A DNA stretch of 64,000 nucleotides from the NCBI RefSeq assembly GCF_028867965.1, contig NZ_JAPQNT010000007.1, forward strand, positions 143,022-207,021, given 5' to 3'. The stretch's first letter is position 1, and every line of letters starts with the position of its first letter. This DNA comes from Flavobacterium sp. SUN046. GTDB taxonomy: Bacteria > Bacteroidota > Bacteroidia > Flavobacteriales > Flavobacteriaceae. Made by a program: the position numbers and the translations under genes. The notes beneath the pieces are model-generated. The model was not told where the DNA came from. It searched no databases and saw only the letters and a list, made by a program, of their open reading frames with translations. Of this stretch, positions 52,421-62,300 are shown one piece after another.

Positions 52421-55417
52421 ATGCAGAATAAAGGACTTATTAAATTTTTCGCAATTCTATTTGCATTGGTAAGCATTTACCAACTTTCTTTCACTTTCGT
52501 AGCTAGTAAGGTACAAAAAGACGCAAAAACATTTGCAGCTGGAAACCCAGCAAAAGAGGTTAAGTATTTAGACTCTATAAGTAAAGAGAAAGTATTTAAC
52601 TTAGGTTTTACAGATTACACTTACGGTGAAGTTAGTAAAAAACAAATTAACAAAGGACTTGACTTAGAAGGAGGAATCAATGTAATTCTTCAAATATCAG
52701 TTAAAGATGTTTTAAAAGGTCTTTCTAATAATTCTAAAAATCCGATTTTTAATAAAGCATTAGATAATGCAACTAGAGATCAAAAAGGAAATCAAACTTA
52801 CTTAGATGCTTTTTTTGAAGCATTTGATGCTCTTTCGAATGGGACTACAAAGTTAGCTTCGACAGATATTTTTGCAAATAGAAATCTTCAAGAAGCAGGT
52901 ATCGATTTTAAAACAACTGATGATCAAGCAAAAAAAATCATTAAGAAAAAAGTAAATGAATCTGTTGAAAGTGCTTTTGGAGTATTAAATAAACGTATTG
53001 AGAAATTTGGTGTTTCACAACCTAATATCCAAAAAATTGGTGAATCTGGAAGAATTCTAGTAGAATTACCAGGTGCTAAAGATATTGATAGAATAAAGGA
53101 TTTATTATCCAAAACTGCTCAATTAGAATTTTGGGAAACATACAAAATTGATGAAATCGGTGGATTCCTGATGTCAGCAAATGAGGCATTAAAAAAGACA
53201 GAAGTTGTTAAAGTTGCAAATAAAGATGTTAAAACTGCTACGCCAGATTCATTAACTGCAATGTTAACAGATAAATCTAAAGATTCAGTAGCATCTGATA
53301 AAAAAGGAGGAAATCCACTTTTAGATAAATTTGTATCACAAGGTGGCGGACCAGTTTTAGGTATTGTAGCAAAAAAAGATACTGCAAAAGTTAACTCTTA
53401 TTTAAGACGATCTGAAATTCGTGCTTTAATTCCAGCAGACAAACGTTTTGTTAAATTTGTTTGGGGAAAACCGAATGTTACAATTGACGATAAAACAAAA
53501 AAAGAAACAGAAACTTTTGAACTTTATGCTCTTAAAGGAAATAAAGATAATATAGCTCCATTGAGTGGAGGTGTAATCACTGACGCTAGAGATACTTTTG
53601 ATCAACTTGGTAAACCTGCGGTTTCAATGCAAATGAATGGTTTAGGTGCAAGAAAATGGGAAGAGTTAACTGGAAATGCATTTACTACTAAAGGTTATAT
53701 TGCAATTGCTCTTGATGATATAGTTTATTCAGCTCCTGGGGTTTCTTCTGGACCTATTGCTGGTGGAAGATCTGAAATTTCAGGAAATTTTGATATTACC
53801 GAAACTAAAGATTTAGCTAATGTTTTAAATGCTGGTAAATTACCTGCAGCTGCCGAAATTGTTCAATCTGAAATTGTTGGACCATCTTTAGGACAAAAAG
53901 CTATTGATGCTGGTACAACTTCTTCAATTGTTGGATTTTTCTTAGTTTGTTTGTGGATGGTGTTCTATTACGGTAGAGCTGGATGGTATGCTAACTTAGC
54001 ATTATTGTTAAATCTACTTTTACTTTTTGGTATTTTAGCTAGTGGTAGTTCTTTATTTGTGCTTACTTTGCCTGGTATTGCCGGTATAGTATTAACATTA
54101 GGTACTGCTGTGGATGCAAATATCATTATTTATGAACGTGCAAAAGAAGAACTGCGTGATGGTAAATCATTAGCGGATGCTGTAAAAACTTCTTACGGTT
54201 GGAAAGGTGCAATGCGTTCTATTATTGATGCCAACGTTACACACGTTTTAACTGGAGCAATTTTATTTATATTTGGTACTGGAATTATCCAAAGTTTTGC
54301 AACTACACTGTTGATTGGTATTTTTACTTCTTTATTTACTTCAATATTTATTGCCAGAATTTTTATTGATAGAGATGTTGCTAATAATAAAGAATTGACT
54401 TTCTCAACTTCAATAACTAAAAATTGGTTTACAGGATTTCATTTTGACTTTATTGGATTTAAAAAATGGACTTATATCTTTTCTGCTGTTGTAATCATCG
54501 GAAGTTTTGCATCATTCTTCACAAATGGTCTTGACCAAGGAGTTGATTTTGTTGGAGGAAGAACTTTTCAAATTAAATTTGAAAAACCTGTTGAACCAAC
54601 ACAAGTATCAGAAGAGCTTTCAAAAGTTTTTGGAAGTGCAGAAGCTAAAATATTTGGTGATGCCGATCAATTAAGAATAACTACGAAATATAAAATTGAA
54701 GCGGAAGGTACTAATGTTGATAAAGATGTAAATAAAAAATTATTCGATGTTTTAAAAAAATATTTTAATAAAGATATTACATATGAAAAATTTATCAATT
54801 CATATGATGGGAAAACTTTTGGCGTTCTACAAGCATCCAAAGTTGGAGCTTCGATTTCAGCAGACATTAAAACTAACTCCTATTGGGCTGTTATTGGTGC
54901 AATGTTAGTTGTAGGTTTATATTTAGTGATTTCTTTCCGTAAATGGCAGTATTCATTAGGTGCAATCGCTGCAGTATTTCATGATGTTATTTTTGTTTTA
55001 GGAATTTATTCATTGTGTTATAAATTTATGCCTTTCCACATGGAAATGGATCAGCACTTTATAGCTGCAATCTTAACTGTAATTGGTTACTCAATGAATG
55101 ATACCGTTATTGTATTTGATAGAATTCGTGAATACCTTGGTGGTAATAAAAAAGGTCACTTTAAAGATGTTGTAAATGCGTCTATTAATAGTACGTTATC
55201 AAGAACATTAAATACTTCGTTAATGATGATTTTAGTGTTATTAACAATGTTCTTATTTGGTGGTGAATCTATTAGAGGATTTATCTTTGCAATGCTTGTA
55301 GGTATTGTTGTTGGAACTTATTCTTCGTTATTCATTGCGACTCCAGTTTTAGTTGACACGATGGGTAAAGCTGATTTGCAAGATATTGAAAAACGTCACT
55401 TTGATGATCAACAATAA
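52421..55417 (+). CDS. secDF: Fused protein-export membrane protein SecDF
   Basis: A 998-residue fusion of SecD (about 1-650) and SecF (about 680-990) with 12 TM helices. SecD parts: N-terminal TM, DLEGGINVILQISV, a large periplasmic domain and GTAVDANIIIYERAKEE in TM4. SecF parts: GVDFVGGRTF and SMNDTVIVFDRIRE. It uses the proton gradient to pull proteins out of the SecYEG channel. The fusion is typical of Bacteroidota and some Firmicutes. A single-gene unit between a good promoter and a strong terminator. Confidence 0.97.
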   Translation: MQNKGLIKFFAILFALVSIYQLSFTFVASKVQKDAKTFAAGNPAKEVKYLDSISKEKVFNLGFTDYTYGEVSKKQINKGLDLEGGINVILQISVKDVLKGLSNNSKNPIFNKALDNATRDQKGNQTYLDAFFEAFDALSNGTTKLASTDIFANRNLQEAGIDFKTTDDQAKKIIKKKVNESVESAFGVLNKRIEKFGVSQPNIQKIGESGRILVELPGAKDIDRIKDLLSKTAQLEFWETYKIDEIGGFLMSANEALKKTEVVKVANKDVKTATPDSLTAMLTDKSKDSVASDKKGGNPLLDKFVSQGGGPVLGIVAKKDTAKVNSYLRRSEIRALIPADKRFVKFVWGKPNVTIDDKTKKETETFELYALKGNKDNIAPLSGGVITDARDTFDQLGKPAVSMQMNGLGARKWEELTGNAFTTKGYIAIALDDIVYSAPGVSSGPIAGGRSEISGNFDITETKDLANVLNAGKLPAAAEIVQSEIVGPSLGQKAIDAGTTSSIVGFFLVCLWMVFYYGRAGWYANLALLLNLLLLFGILASGSSLFVLTLPGIAGIVLTLGTAVDANIIIYERAKEELRDGKSLADAVKTSYGWKGAMRSIIDANVTHVLTGAILFIFGTGIIQSFATTLLIGIFTSLFTSIFIARIFIDRDVANNKELTFSTSITKNWFTGFHFDFIGFKKWTYIFSAVVIIGSFASFFTNGLDQGVDFVGGRTFQIKFEKPVEPTQVSEELSKVFGSAEAKIFGDADQLRITTKYKIEAEGTNVDKDVNKKLFDVLKKYFNKDITYEKFINSYDGKTFGVLQASKVGASISADIKTNSYWAVIGAMLVVGLYLVISFRKWQYSLGAIAAVFHDVIFVLGIYSLCYKFMPFHMEMDQHFIAAILTVIGYSMNDTVIVFDRIREYLGGNKKGHFKDVVNASINSTLSRTLNTSLMMILVLLTMFLFGGESIRGFIFAMLVGIVVGTYSSLFIATPVLVDTMGKADLQDIEKRHFDDQQ

Positions 55418-55440
55418 AATAAAGAATTAATTATATATTA

Positions 55441-55474
55441 AAAACTACTTTTCATTGAAAAGTAGTTTTTTTTT
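55441..55474 (+). terminator. Hairpin terminator after secDF
   Basis: Perfect 13-bp arms (55441-55453 and 55457-55469) with a 3-nt loop and a T-run. Confidence 0.88.
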
Positions 55475-55680
55475 GTTCGTATAAATTGAATAATTGAGAT
55501 TTATAATTTCCTAGATTGAATTACCAAACAACTTAGTATGATTGGAATTTATAATTCGTTACTAATATTATAGCCAATCAAATTGTTGTTTAAACTAATT
55601 CTGTTGACTATTTATAGAGGTTTTTGAATAGGTTAACTTCAGTATATTTTTTATTTAGAGCGAATGGCGCTAAAAAAAAA
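55475..55680. other. AT-rich gap between convergent terminators
   Basis: About 200 bp of AT-rich sequence between the secDF and lgt terminators. No gene, repeat family or RNA structure was recognised. Confidence 0.5.
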
Positions 55681-55681
55681 A

Positions 55682-55702
55682 AGAGAACTATTAAGGTTCT
55701 CT
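55682..55702 (-). terminator. Hairpin terminator of the folE-cysS-yidD-lgt run
   Basis: 7-bp arms (55682-55688 and 55696-55702). On the minus strand the hairpin is followed by a long T-run. Confidence 0.78.
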
Positions 55703-55729
55703 CTTTGTAATTATATTCTATTTAGATGA

Positions 55730-56653
55730 TTAATAATCAATATTTTCGGGTAAAGGTTTTTCTGCCATAAATAGAAAATATAGGCCAACAAATATAAACG
55801 GTATACTCAACCATTGTCCTGTTGAAAATACACCAAATAAATCTTCAATTCCACCTTGTTTTCCTTTTACAAATTCTACTGCAAAACGAACAGACCACAA
55901 AAGAATTAAAAATATTCCGAATAATAATCCATGTTTTTCTGCAGTTCTAGTTTTCCAATAAAGAAAAAGTAAAATAAAAAAGACAAAAATATAGCAAAAA
56001 CCTTCATACAATTGAGCCGGATGTTTTAATGGAACTTGAGCTAATAAATCATGAAATTTTGGATTTGAGACAATCGCTCTGTATGCAGTATCAGGATCGG
56101 CAATGCCAGTTCTATCAACAATATCTTGAGGAGTAAAATAATCTCTTATGAATTTAACTCCAAACGTAGTATTTGATGTTTCTTTTCCTACAATTTCTGA
56201 ATTAAAAAAATTACCAATTCTAACAAATATTGCTCCACAAGCTACAGGAATTACTACTCTATCTAAAACCCACAATAAAGGTTTTTTAATGATTTTTTTA
56301 CTGTAATAATACATCGTAATTATCATTGCAATCGCTGCGCCATGACTGGCTAATCCTGCAAAACCAGTGAATTGAAACTCAGGTTCAAATTTGAAAGGAA
56401 GCAAAATTTCAAGTGGATGATTTCTAAAATATTCCCAGTCATAAAAGAAAACATGACCTAATCGTGCACCAAGTAGTGTAGCTAAAACAGACCAAATAAA
56501 CAAAGTGTCAAGTTTTTCTGGAGTTTCTTTTTCATTAATGAAAATTTTCTTCATTATATAATAGCCTAATCCAAAAGCTATAACAAACATTAAACTATAA
56601 AATCTAAGATATAAAGGGCCTAAATGAACACCTTCTGATGGATTCCAAATCAT
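55730..56653 (-). CDS. lgt: Prolipoprotein diacylglyceryl transferase
   Basis: 307 residues with seven TM helices. Lgt attaches diacylglycerol to the lipobox Cys of prolipoproteins, the first step in lipoprotein maturation. The family signature is GAIFVRIGNFFNSEIVG; the catalytic His region is in FAGLASHGAAIA, and the C-terminal R of WSVRFAVEFVKG is conserved. It is longer than E. coli Lgt by a loop (about 150-185). Last gene of a minus-strand run, 70 bp after yidD. Confidence 0.95.
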   Translation of the reverse strand: MIWNPSEGVHLGPLYLRFYSLMFVIAFGLGYYIMKKIFINEKETPEKLDTLFIWSVLATLLGARLGHVFFYDWEYFRNHPLEILLPFKFEPEFQFTGFAGLASHGAAIAMIITMYYYSKKIIKKPLLWVLDRVVIPVACGAIFVRIGNFFNSEIVGKETSNTTFGVKFIRDYFTPQDIVDRTGIADPDTAYRAIVSNPKFHDLLAQVPLKHPAQLYEGFCYIFVFFILLFLYWKTRTAEKHGLLFGIFLILLWSVRFAVEFVKGKQGGIEDLFGVFSTGQWLSIPFIFVGLYFLFMAEKPLPENIDY

Positions 56654-56723
56654 TTTTTTGGGGTTTTATTGTATGAATTTATCAAAAATAGTAATTTAAA
56701 ATTTATTAAATTTTAAATTTATG

Positions 56724-56975
56724 TTATTTATGAGAACATTTTTTATTTGGTACTGGATCATACCCACTTTTTCCCCATGGATGGCAACTCAATATTCGTT
56801 TGATTCCAAGATAGGTTCCAATAATTAATCCGTGAATTTTTAAAGCTTCAAGAAAATATTGAGAACATGTTGGTTCAAACCTACAAGTTGCAGGAGTAAA
56901 AGGTGAAATGGCTTCTTGATAAAAGCGTATCAAAATAAGTAACGGAAAAATTGCTATCTTTTTTAATATGTGCAT
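56724..56975 (-). CDS. yidD: Membrane protein insertion efficiency factor YidD
   Basis: An 83-residue protein with an amphipathic N-terminal helix and the family motif [22 protein letters not shown], then [18 protein letters not shown]. The three conserved cysteines are present. It assists membrane protein insertion alongside YidC, which is not in the window. It starts 1 bp after the cysS stop, so translation is coupled. Confidence 0.95.
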   Translation of the reverse strand: MHILKKIAIFPLLILIRFYQEAISPFTPATCRFEPTCSQYFLEALKIHGLIIGTYLGIKRILSCHPWGKSGYDPVPNKKCSHK

Positions 56976-56976
56976 T

Positions 56977-58455
56977 TTAAATGCTAAATGTTGTACCTTC
57001 TTTTCCGTCTTTTAATTGAATTCCGATTGCTAATAGTTTATCGCGAATTTCATCTGAAAGTGACCAATTTTTATTTGCTCTAGCATCATTTCGCATACCA
57101 ATAAGCATTTCAACAACGCCTTCAAGTTTTTCAGAGTTATTATTAACTGACTTCTCATTTTTAATACCCAAAACATCAAATGTAAAGGTTTCTAAAGTAG
57201 TTTTTAGTAATGTTAAATCTAATGCAGTAATAGTTTCTCTTTTATCGTTAAGCTGATTTACAAATTTAATTCCTTCAAAAAGTTGTGCAATAAGAATAGG
57301 TGTGTTGAAGTCATCATTCATGGCATCATAACAGCTTTTCTTCCAGTTTTCGATATTAATACTAGAATTCGAACTTGGTTCAATACTGTCTATATTTTGA
57401 AGGCTATCCATTAGTCTTTCAAATCCTTTTTCGGCAGCTAATATAGCATCATTTGAAAAATCAAGTACGCTTCTATAATGAGCTTGTAGCATAAAAAAGC
57501 GTGCAACATTAGGTGAAAATGCTTTGCTTAAAAAAGGACTGTCACCAGTAAAAATATCACTCGGAAGTATATTATTACCTGTTGATTTTGCCATTTTTTT
57601 ACCATTTAAGGTTAGCATATTTGCGTGCATCCAATAATTTACCGGACTACTTCCTGTACAAGCTTCATTTTGTGCAATTTCGCATTCGTGATGTGGGAAT
57701 TTTAAATCCATTCCGCCACCATGTATATCAAATGTTTCACCAAGATATTTGGTACTCATTGCAGTACATTCTAAATGCCAACCCGGAAAACCAATACCCC
57801 AAGGCGATGGCCAACGCATAATGTGCTCGGGCTCGGCTTTTTTCCAGAGTGCAAAATCTTGCGGATTTTTTTTGTCACTTTGACCTTCAGTATCTCTTGT
57901 ATTGGCAAGCATGTCTTCAATATTTCTACCGCTCAACTTTCCGTAATTATGATTTTCATTAAATTTAACTACATCAAAATAAACTGAGCCATTGGTTATA
58001 TAAGCAAATCCTTTTTCAATAATTTGTTCAACTATTTGAATTTGTTCAATAATATGTCCAGTTGCAGTTGGCTCAATACTTGGAGGTAAAAAATTGTATT
58101 TATCTAATATCGAATGAAAATCAACGGTATAGCGTTGTACAATTTCCATAGGTTCGAGTTGTTCAATACGTGCTTTTTTTGCTATTTTATCTTCACCTTC
58201 ATCGATATCATCAACAATATGCCCAACATCTGTAATGTTTCTTACGTATCTAACTTTGTATTCTAGATGTAATAAATATCTAAAAATCACGTCAAAACTC
58301 ATAAAAGTTCTTACGTTACCTAAGTGTACATTGCTGTAAACTGTTGGTCCACAAACATACATACCAACATTTCCATCATTAATTGGTTTAAAAATTTCTT
58401 TTTCACCAGAAAGTGAATTGTATATTTTGAGTAGTTGATTTTGATATAAATGCAT
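56977..58455 (-). CDS. cysS: Cysteinyl-tRNA synthetase
   Basis: A 492-residue class I enzyme. The zinc/active-site N-terminus has [19 protein letters not shown] (HLGN is the HIGH motif), WHLECTAMS and [15 protein letters not shown] for zinc and cysteine recognition, and KMAKSTGN is the KMSKS motif. The C-terminal anticodon region is complete. It joins cysteine to tRNA-Cys. It lies 19 bp after folE. Confidence 0.97.
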   Translation of the reverse strand: MHLYQNQLLKIYNSLSGEKEIFKPINDGNVGMYVCGPTVYSNVHLGNVRTFMSFDVIFRYLLHLEYKVRYVRNITDVGHIVDDIDEGEDKIAKKARIEQLEPMEIVQRYTVDFHSILDKYNFLPPSIEPTATGHIIEQIQIVEQIIEKGFAYITNGSVYFDVVKFNENHNYGKLSGRNIEDMLANTRDTEGQSDKKNPQDFALWKKAEPEHIMRWPSPWGIGFPGWHLECTAMSTKYLGETFDIHGGGMDLKFPHHECEIAQNEACTGSSPVNYWMHANMLTLNGKKMAKSTGNNILPSDIFTGDSPFLSKAFSPNVARFFMLQAHYRSVLDFSNDAILAAEKGFERLMDSLQNIDSIEPSSNSSINIENWKKSCYDAMNDDFNTPILIAQLFEGIKFVNQLNDKRETITALDLTLLKTTLETFTFDVLGIKNEKSVNNNSEKLEGVVEMLIGMRNDARANKNWSLSDEIRDKLLAIGIQLKDGKEGTTFSI

Positions 58456-58474
58456 ATTGTTTTGTAAAAAAAAA

Positions 58475-59146
58475 TTAAAAAGTAGTTTCTAATTTAATAT
58501 AGTCTAAAAATTCTTTTCGAGTGTTTTCATTTTTGAATTTTCCTCCAAATTCAGCGGTAACTGTACTACTTTCAATATCTCGAATACCTCTAGAATTAAC
58601 GCACAAATGTTTAGCATCTATGATACAAGCAACATCTTCGGTATTAAGCACTTTTTGAAGTTCTTTTACAATTTGAATTGTTAACCTTTCTTGCACTTGA
58701 GGTCTTTTGGCAAAATAATCTACAATTCTATTCATTTTAGATAATCCTACAACGGTACCGTTAGAAATATAAGCTACATGAGCTCTACCCACTATTGGAA
58801 GCAAATGGTGTTCGCATGTAGAGTAAACAGTAATGTTTTTTTCTACAAGCATTTCGTTGTATTTGTATTTGTTTTCAAATGTTGAAGAGCTTGGTTTTTT
58901 GGCTGGATTTAATCCTCCAAATATTTCTTTTACAAACATTTTTGCTACTCTATTTGGAGTTCCTTTTAGACTATCATCTGTTAAGTCCATTCCGAGAGTT
59001 GTTAAAATACTTTCAACATTTTTTTTTATAAGTTCAATTTTTTCATCATCACTTATGTCAAAAGCATCCTCTCTTAAAGGATTTTGTTCACTTGATCCGA
59101 TATGATTGTTTCCTATTTCGTCGTTAAAATCTTCGTTATTGGTCAT
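58475..59146 (-). CDS. folE: GTP cyclohydrolase I
   Basis: A 223-residue enzyme that converts GTP to 7,8-dihydroneopterin triphosphate for folate or pterin synthesis. The catalytic zinc ligands are visible: CEHH ([10 protein letters not shown]) and C in [17 protein letters not shown]. The N-terminal about 30 residues are a polar extension. It is first in the folE-cysS-yidD-lgt run, with a -7 element upstream. Confidence 0.97.
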   Translation of the reverse strand: MTNNEDFNDEIGNNHIGSSEQNPLREDAFDISDDEKIELIKKNVESILTTLGMDLTDDSLKGTPNRVAKMFVKEIFGGLNPAKKPSSSTFENKYKYNEMLVEKNITVYSTCEHHLLPIVGRAHVAYISNGTVVGLSKMNRIVDYFAKRPQVQERLTIQIVKELQKVLNTEDVACIIDAKHLCVNSRGIRDIESSTVTAEFGGKFKNENTRKEFLDYIKLETTF

Positions 59147-59182
59147 TTTTTGTTAAGAAATTTTTTAGCAATTTTTTATCGG

Positions 59183-59190
59183 CAAAGATA
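59183..59190 (-). promoter_or_regulatory. -7 promoter element (TATCTTTG) of folE
   Basis: Exact TAnnTTTG on the minus strand, 36 bp upstream of ATG 59146. Confidence 0.55.
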
Positions 59191-59302
59191 ATTATTATTG
59201 ATTTATAAACCCAATACAATCTTTAAAATTAAAAAAATGAAAATTTTAAGATAATTTTGAGTTAATTTTATGTACATTTCGCTCCTAAAAAATTATTGCG
59301 CA

Positions 59303-62300
59303 ATGAAAAAAAATACACTTGTAATATTATTAACTAGTCTATTTATCAATTGTTTATATTCTCAAAACCTACTTGTTAATGGTGGTTTTGAATCTGGTGG
59401 AGTAGGTACAGGTTTCAATATCAGTGCCACAGGATATAATTTTATTCCTACTGCTACTGGAACAACTTCGTCTGGAGATTATGCTTTTGGAGTAAATCCA
59501 CTTCCTTATAATAGCACAAATTTTTTATCAGGGTTTGATCATACAACTGGTACTGGTTCTGGAAAAATGATGATTATTGATGGAAGTACAGATCCTTCCA
59601 ACCCAAGTTTTTGGAAAGCAGGAAACGGTGGTGGTGGAGTTTGTTCATTAACTATTGGTACTACATACACATTTAGTTATTGGGTGAAATCTATTTCAAG
59701 TACAGTTACAGGCACTACAACTCAAGCCGATATTAGAGCTATTTTTAATAACGCTACAATCTTAACCTCACCAGCTAGTACACTTGCACCATTGCCCGCA
59801 AGCGGATGGCAGTTTAGAACTTACACTTTTACTCCAACAAATGGTTGTGTAAATATTGAATTAAGAAATTTTAATTTAAACTCAGTTGGTAATGATTTTG
59901 CTATAGATGATTTGTCTGTAGTTTTGCCATTATCAATGACTTATTCAAGTACAAATACTTCTTGTATAGGTTCTAATGACGGTTCAATAGTTGCTTATGC
60001 CGTTAACGGAACAACTCCTTATACTTCTTATTCTTTATCGGGTACAGCAAGTCAAACAAATACAACTGGAATTTTTTCAGGATTAGCTCCTGGAACGTAT
60101 ACTATTTCAATTACAGATTCTTCTGGAACTACAGTTTCTCAAACTGGTATTGTAATTTCAGCACCTACTAATCCGTTAATTGTAAATCCTAATTCAGCGG
60201 TTTGTGTAGGAACGAGCGTAACTTTATCTGCCAGTGGCGGTAGCGGCTACAGTTGGACATCAATACCTACAGATGCTTCACTTACAAGTCCTAACAGTCC
60301 AACACCAACAGTAACACCTTTGGTTACTACTACATACACGGTTTCATCAAGTGTTACGACAAATAAAAATTTAACTACAAATGGCGGTTTCGAATCTGGA
60401 AATGTCGGGTTTGCTTCTGATTATCAGTACTTTAATCCGAGTAATGCTACTTTTGTTCAAAAAGCTTATGGCGTAGTTTCAAACCCTAATTTATGGGAAG
60501 TTGGTTTTACTGCTTGTCCTGATCATACAACAGGAACAGGAAAAATGCTTGTTGTTGACGGATCTACGGTTAATGCTGGAAATGATAAGTTTTGGAGTCA
60601 GACTGTTCCAGTAACTGCTGGTCAGAATTATACTTTTAGCTATTGGGTTCAAAGTTTGTCTGTGTCAAATTATGCTTCGATTGAACTTAAAATAAATGGA
60701 GTTTCAATAGGAATTGATTCAGCTCCTTCGACAATTACTTGTGGAAGCTGGGTTCAATATACTTATGCTTGGAGTTCAGGCGCAAGTACAACTGCACAAA
60801 TTTCATTGTATGATAAAATAGTATCTTCTGGCGGTAATGATTTTGCAATTGATGATATTGCTTTTACTACATCAGTAACTTGTACTTTTACAAAATCTAC
60901 AACTGTTATAGTAAATCCTATTCCTAGTGTTGTTGTAAATAATGGAGTTTTGTGTAATACTACAGGTTCTACAGTGCAAATAAATGCGACAGTAACTCCG
61001 GCTGGTACATATTCTTATTCATGGACAGTTCCTGCTACTGCGGTTAATCCCGGTAATGTTGCCAGTTTTAATGCTTCAGTGATTGGAACTTACACTGTTG
61101 TTGTAACAAATACATCAACAGGATGCGTTAGTTCTCCTGCAAGCGGAACAGTTTCAAATACACTTCCTTCATCTAACTGCGCAAGTGCAACCCAAGTATG
61201 TCCAGGTGGTGGAATTAGATATTGTAACACCACTGGAGTAGCAAGTGCTGGCCCAAGAGGTTGTTTAGGTTCAACTCCAAATCCAGCTTGGTTTTATTTA
61301 CAAGTTGGAACTTCAGGTCCAATAGTTTTAAACATATCACAAGGAACTACACCTACAGTTAATAATCTTGATGTAGATTTTATTTGTTATGGACCATTTA
61401 CAACTCCTACTTGTGGAGCTTCCCTTGGTACTTCCAATACCATAGATTGTAATTATAGTGCAAATCCAGTAGAAACTTGTACCATTCCAAATGCAATTGC
61501 GGGTCAAATATATATGGTTTTAATTACTAATTTCGCAAATCAACCTGGAACTATTTTATTTAATCAAACAAATTCAGCTAATGCAGGAGCAGGTGCATTA
61601 ACATGTATTGTAAATTGCCCATTAACTATAACAGGTGATAATCAAATTTGTCAAGGTACATCAACAACTTTAACGGCTTCTATTTCAGGTGCAACTACAT
61701 ATACTTGGACATCAACTGTACCAGGTTTTACTGCAGGAAACACTCAATTTATTAATGTTACTGAACCAGGTACTTACAATTTAACAGTTGTAAAGCCTGG
61801 ATGTAATATTACTCCAGCAAGTTTTACACTTACTAATTTTCCGATACCAAATACTGCGCCGGGTAATGATTTAACAGTTTGTAATACAACATTTAATTTG
61901 AATTTGAATACACCTGTAATATCTAATGGTGTTCCTAATTTAACAATTTCATACTATGCGAGTTTAAATGATTTGAATAATGGTATTCCAATACCATTTC
62001 CAGCTACTTATCCTGGTGTTGATGGAGAAGTTATTTATACTCAAATTCAAGATGACGCTACTTTTTGTACTTACAATGGTTTACCTTTTACTTTGCATAT
62101 TGTTTGTACCACAACATGTGATACAGTTACTAATCCTTCTCCAAATCAAACATTGTGTTTGAATGGTGATCCAACCGCTTTAAGTGTCACAACAAATCTT
62201 ACAGCAGCTAATGCTATCTCGTTTGTTTACTTCAACAGTGTTCAAACTGGTTCGAATATGTATTCAGGCGGAATTCTTTTATCAAATGCTACTCCAATTG

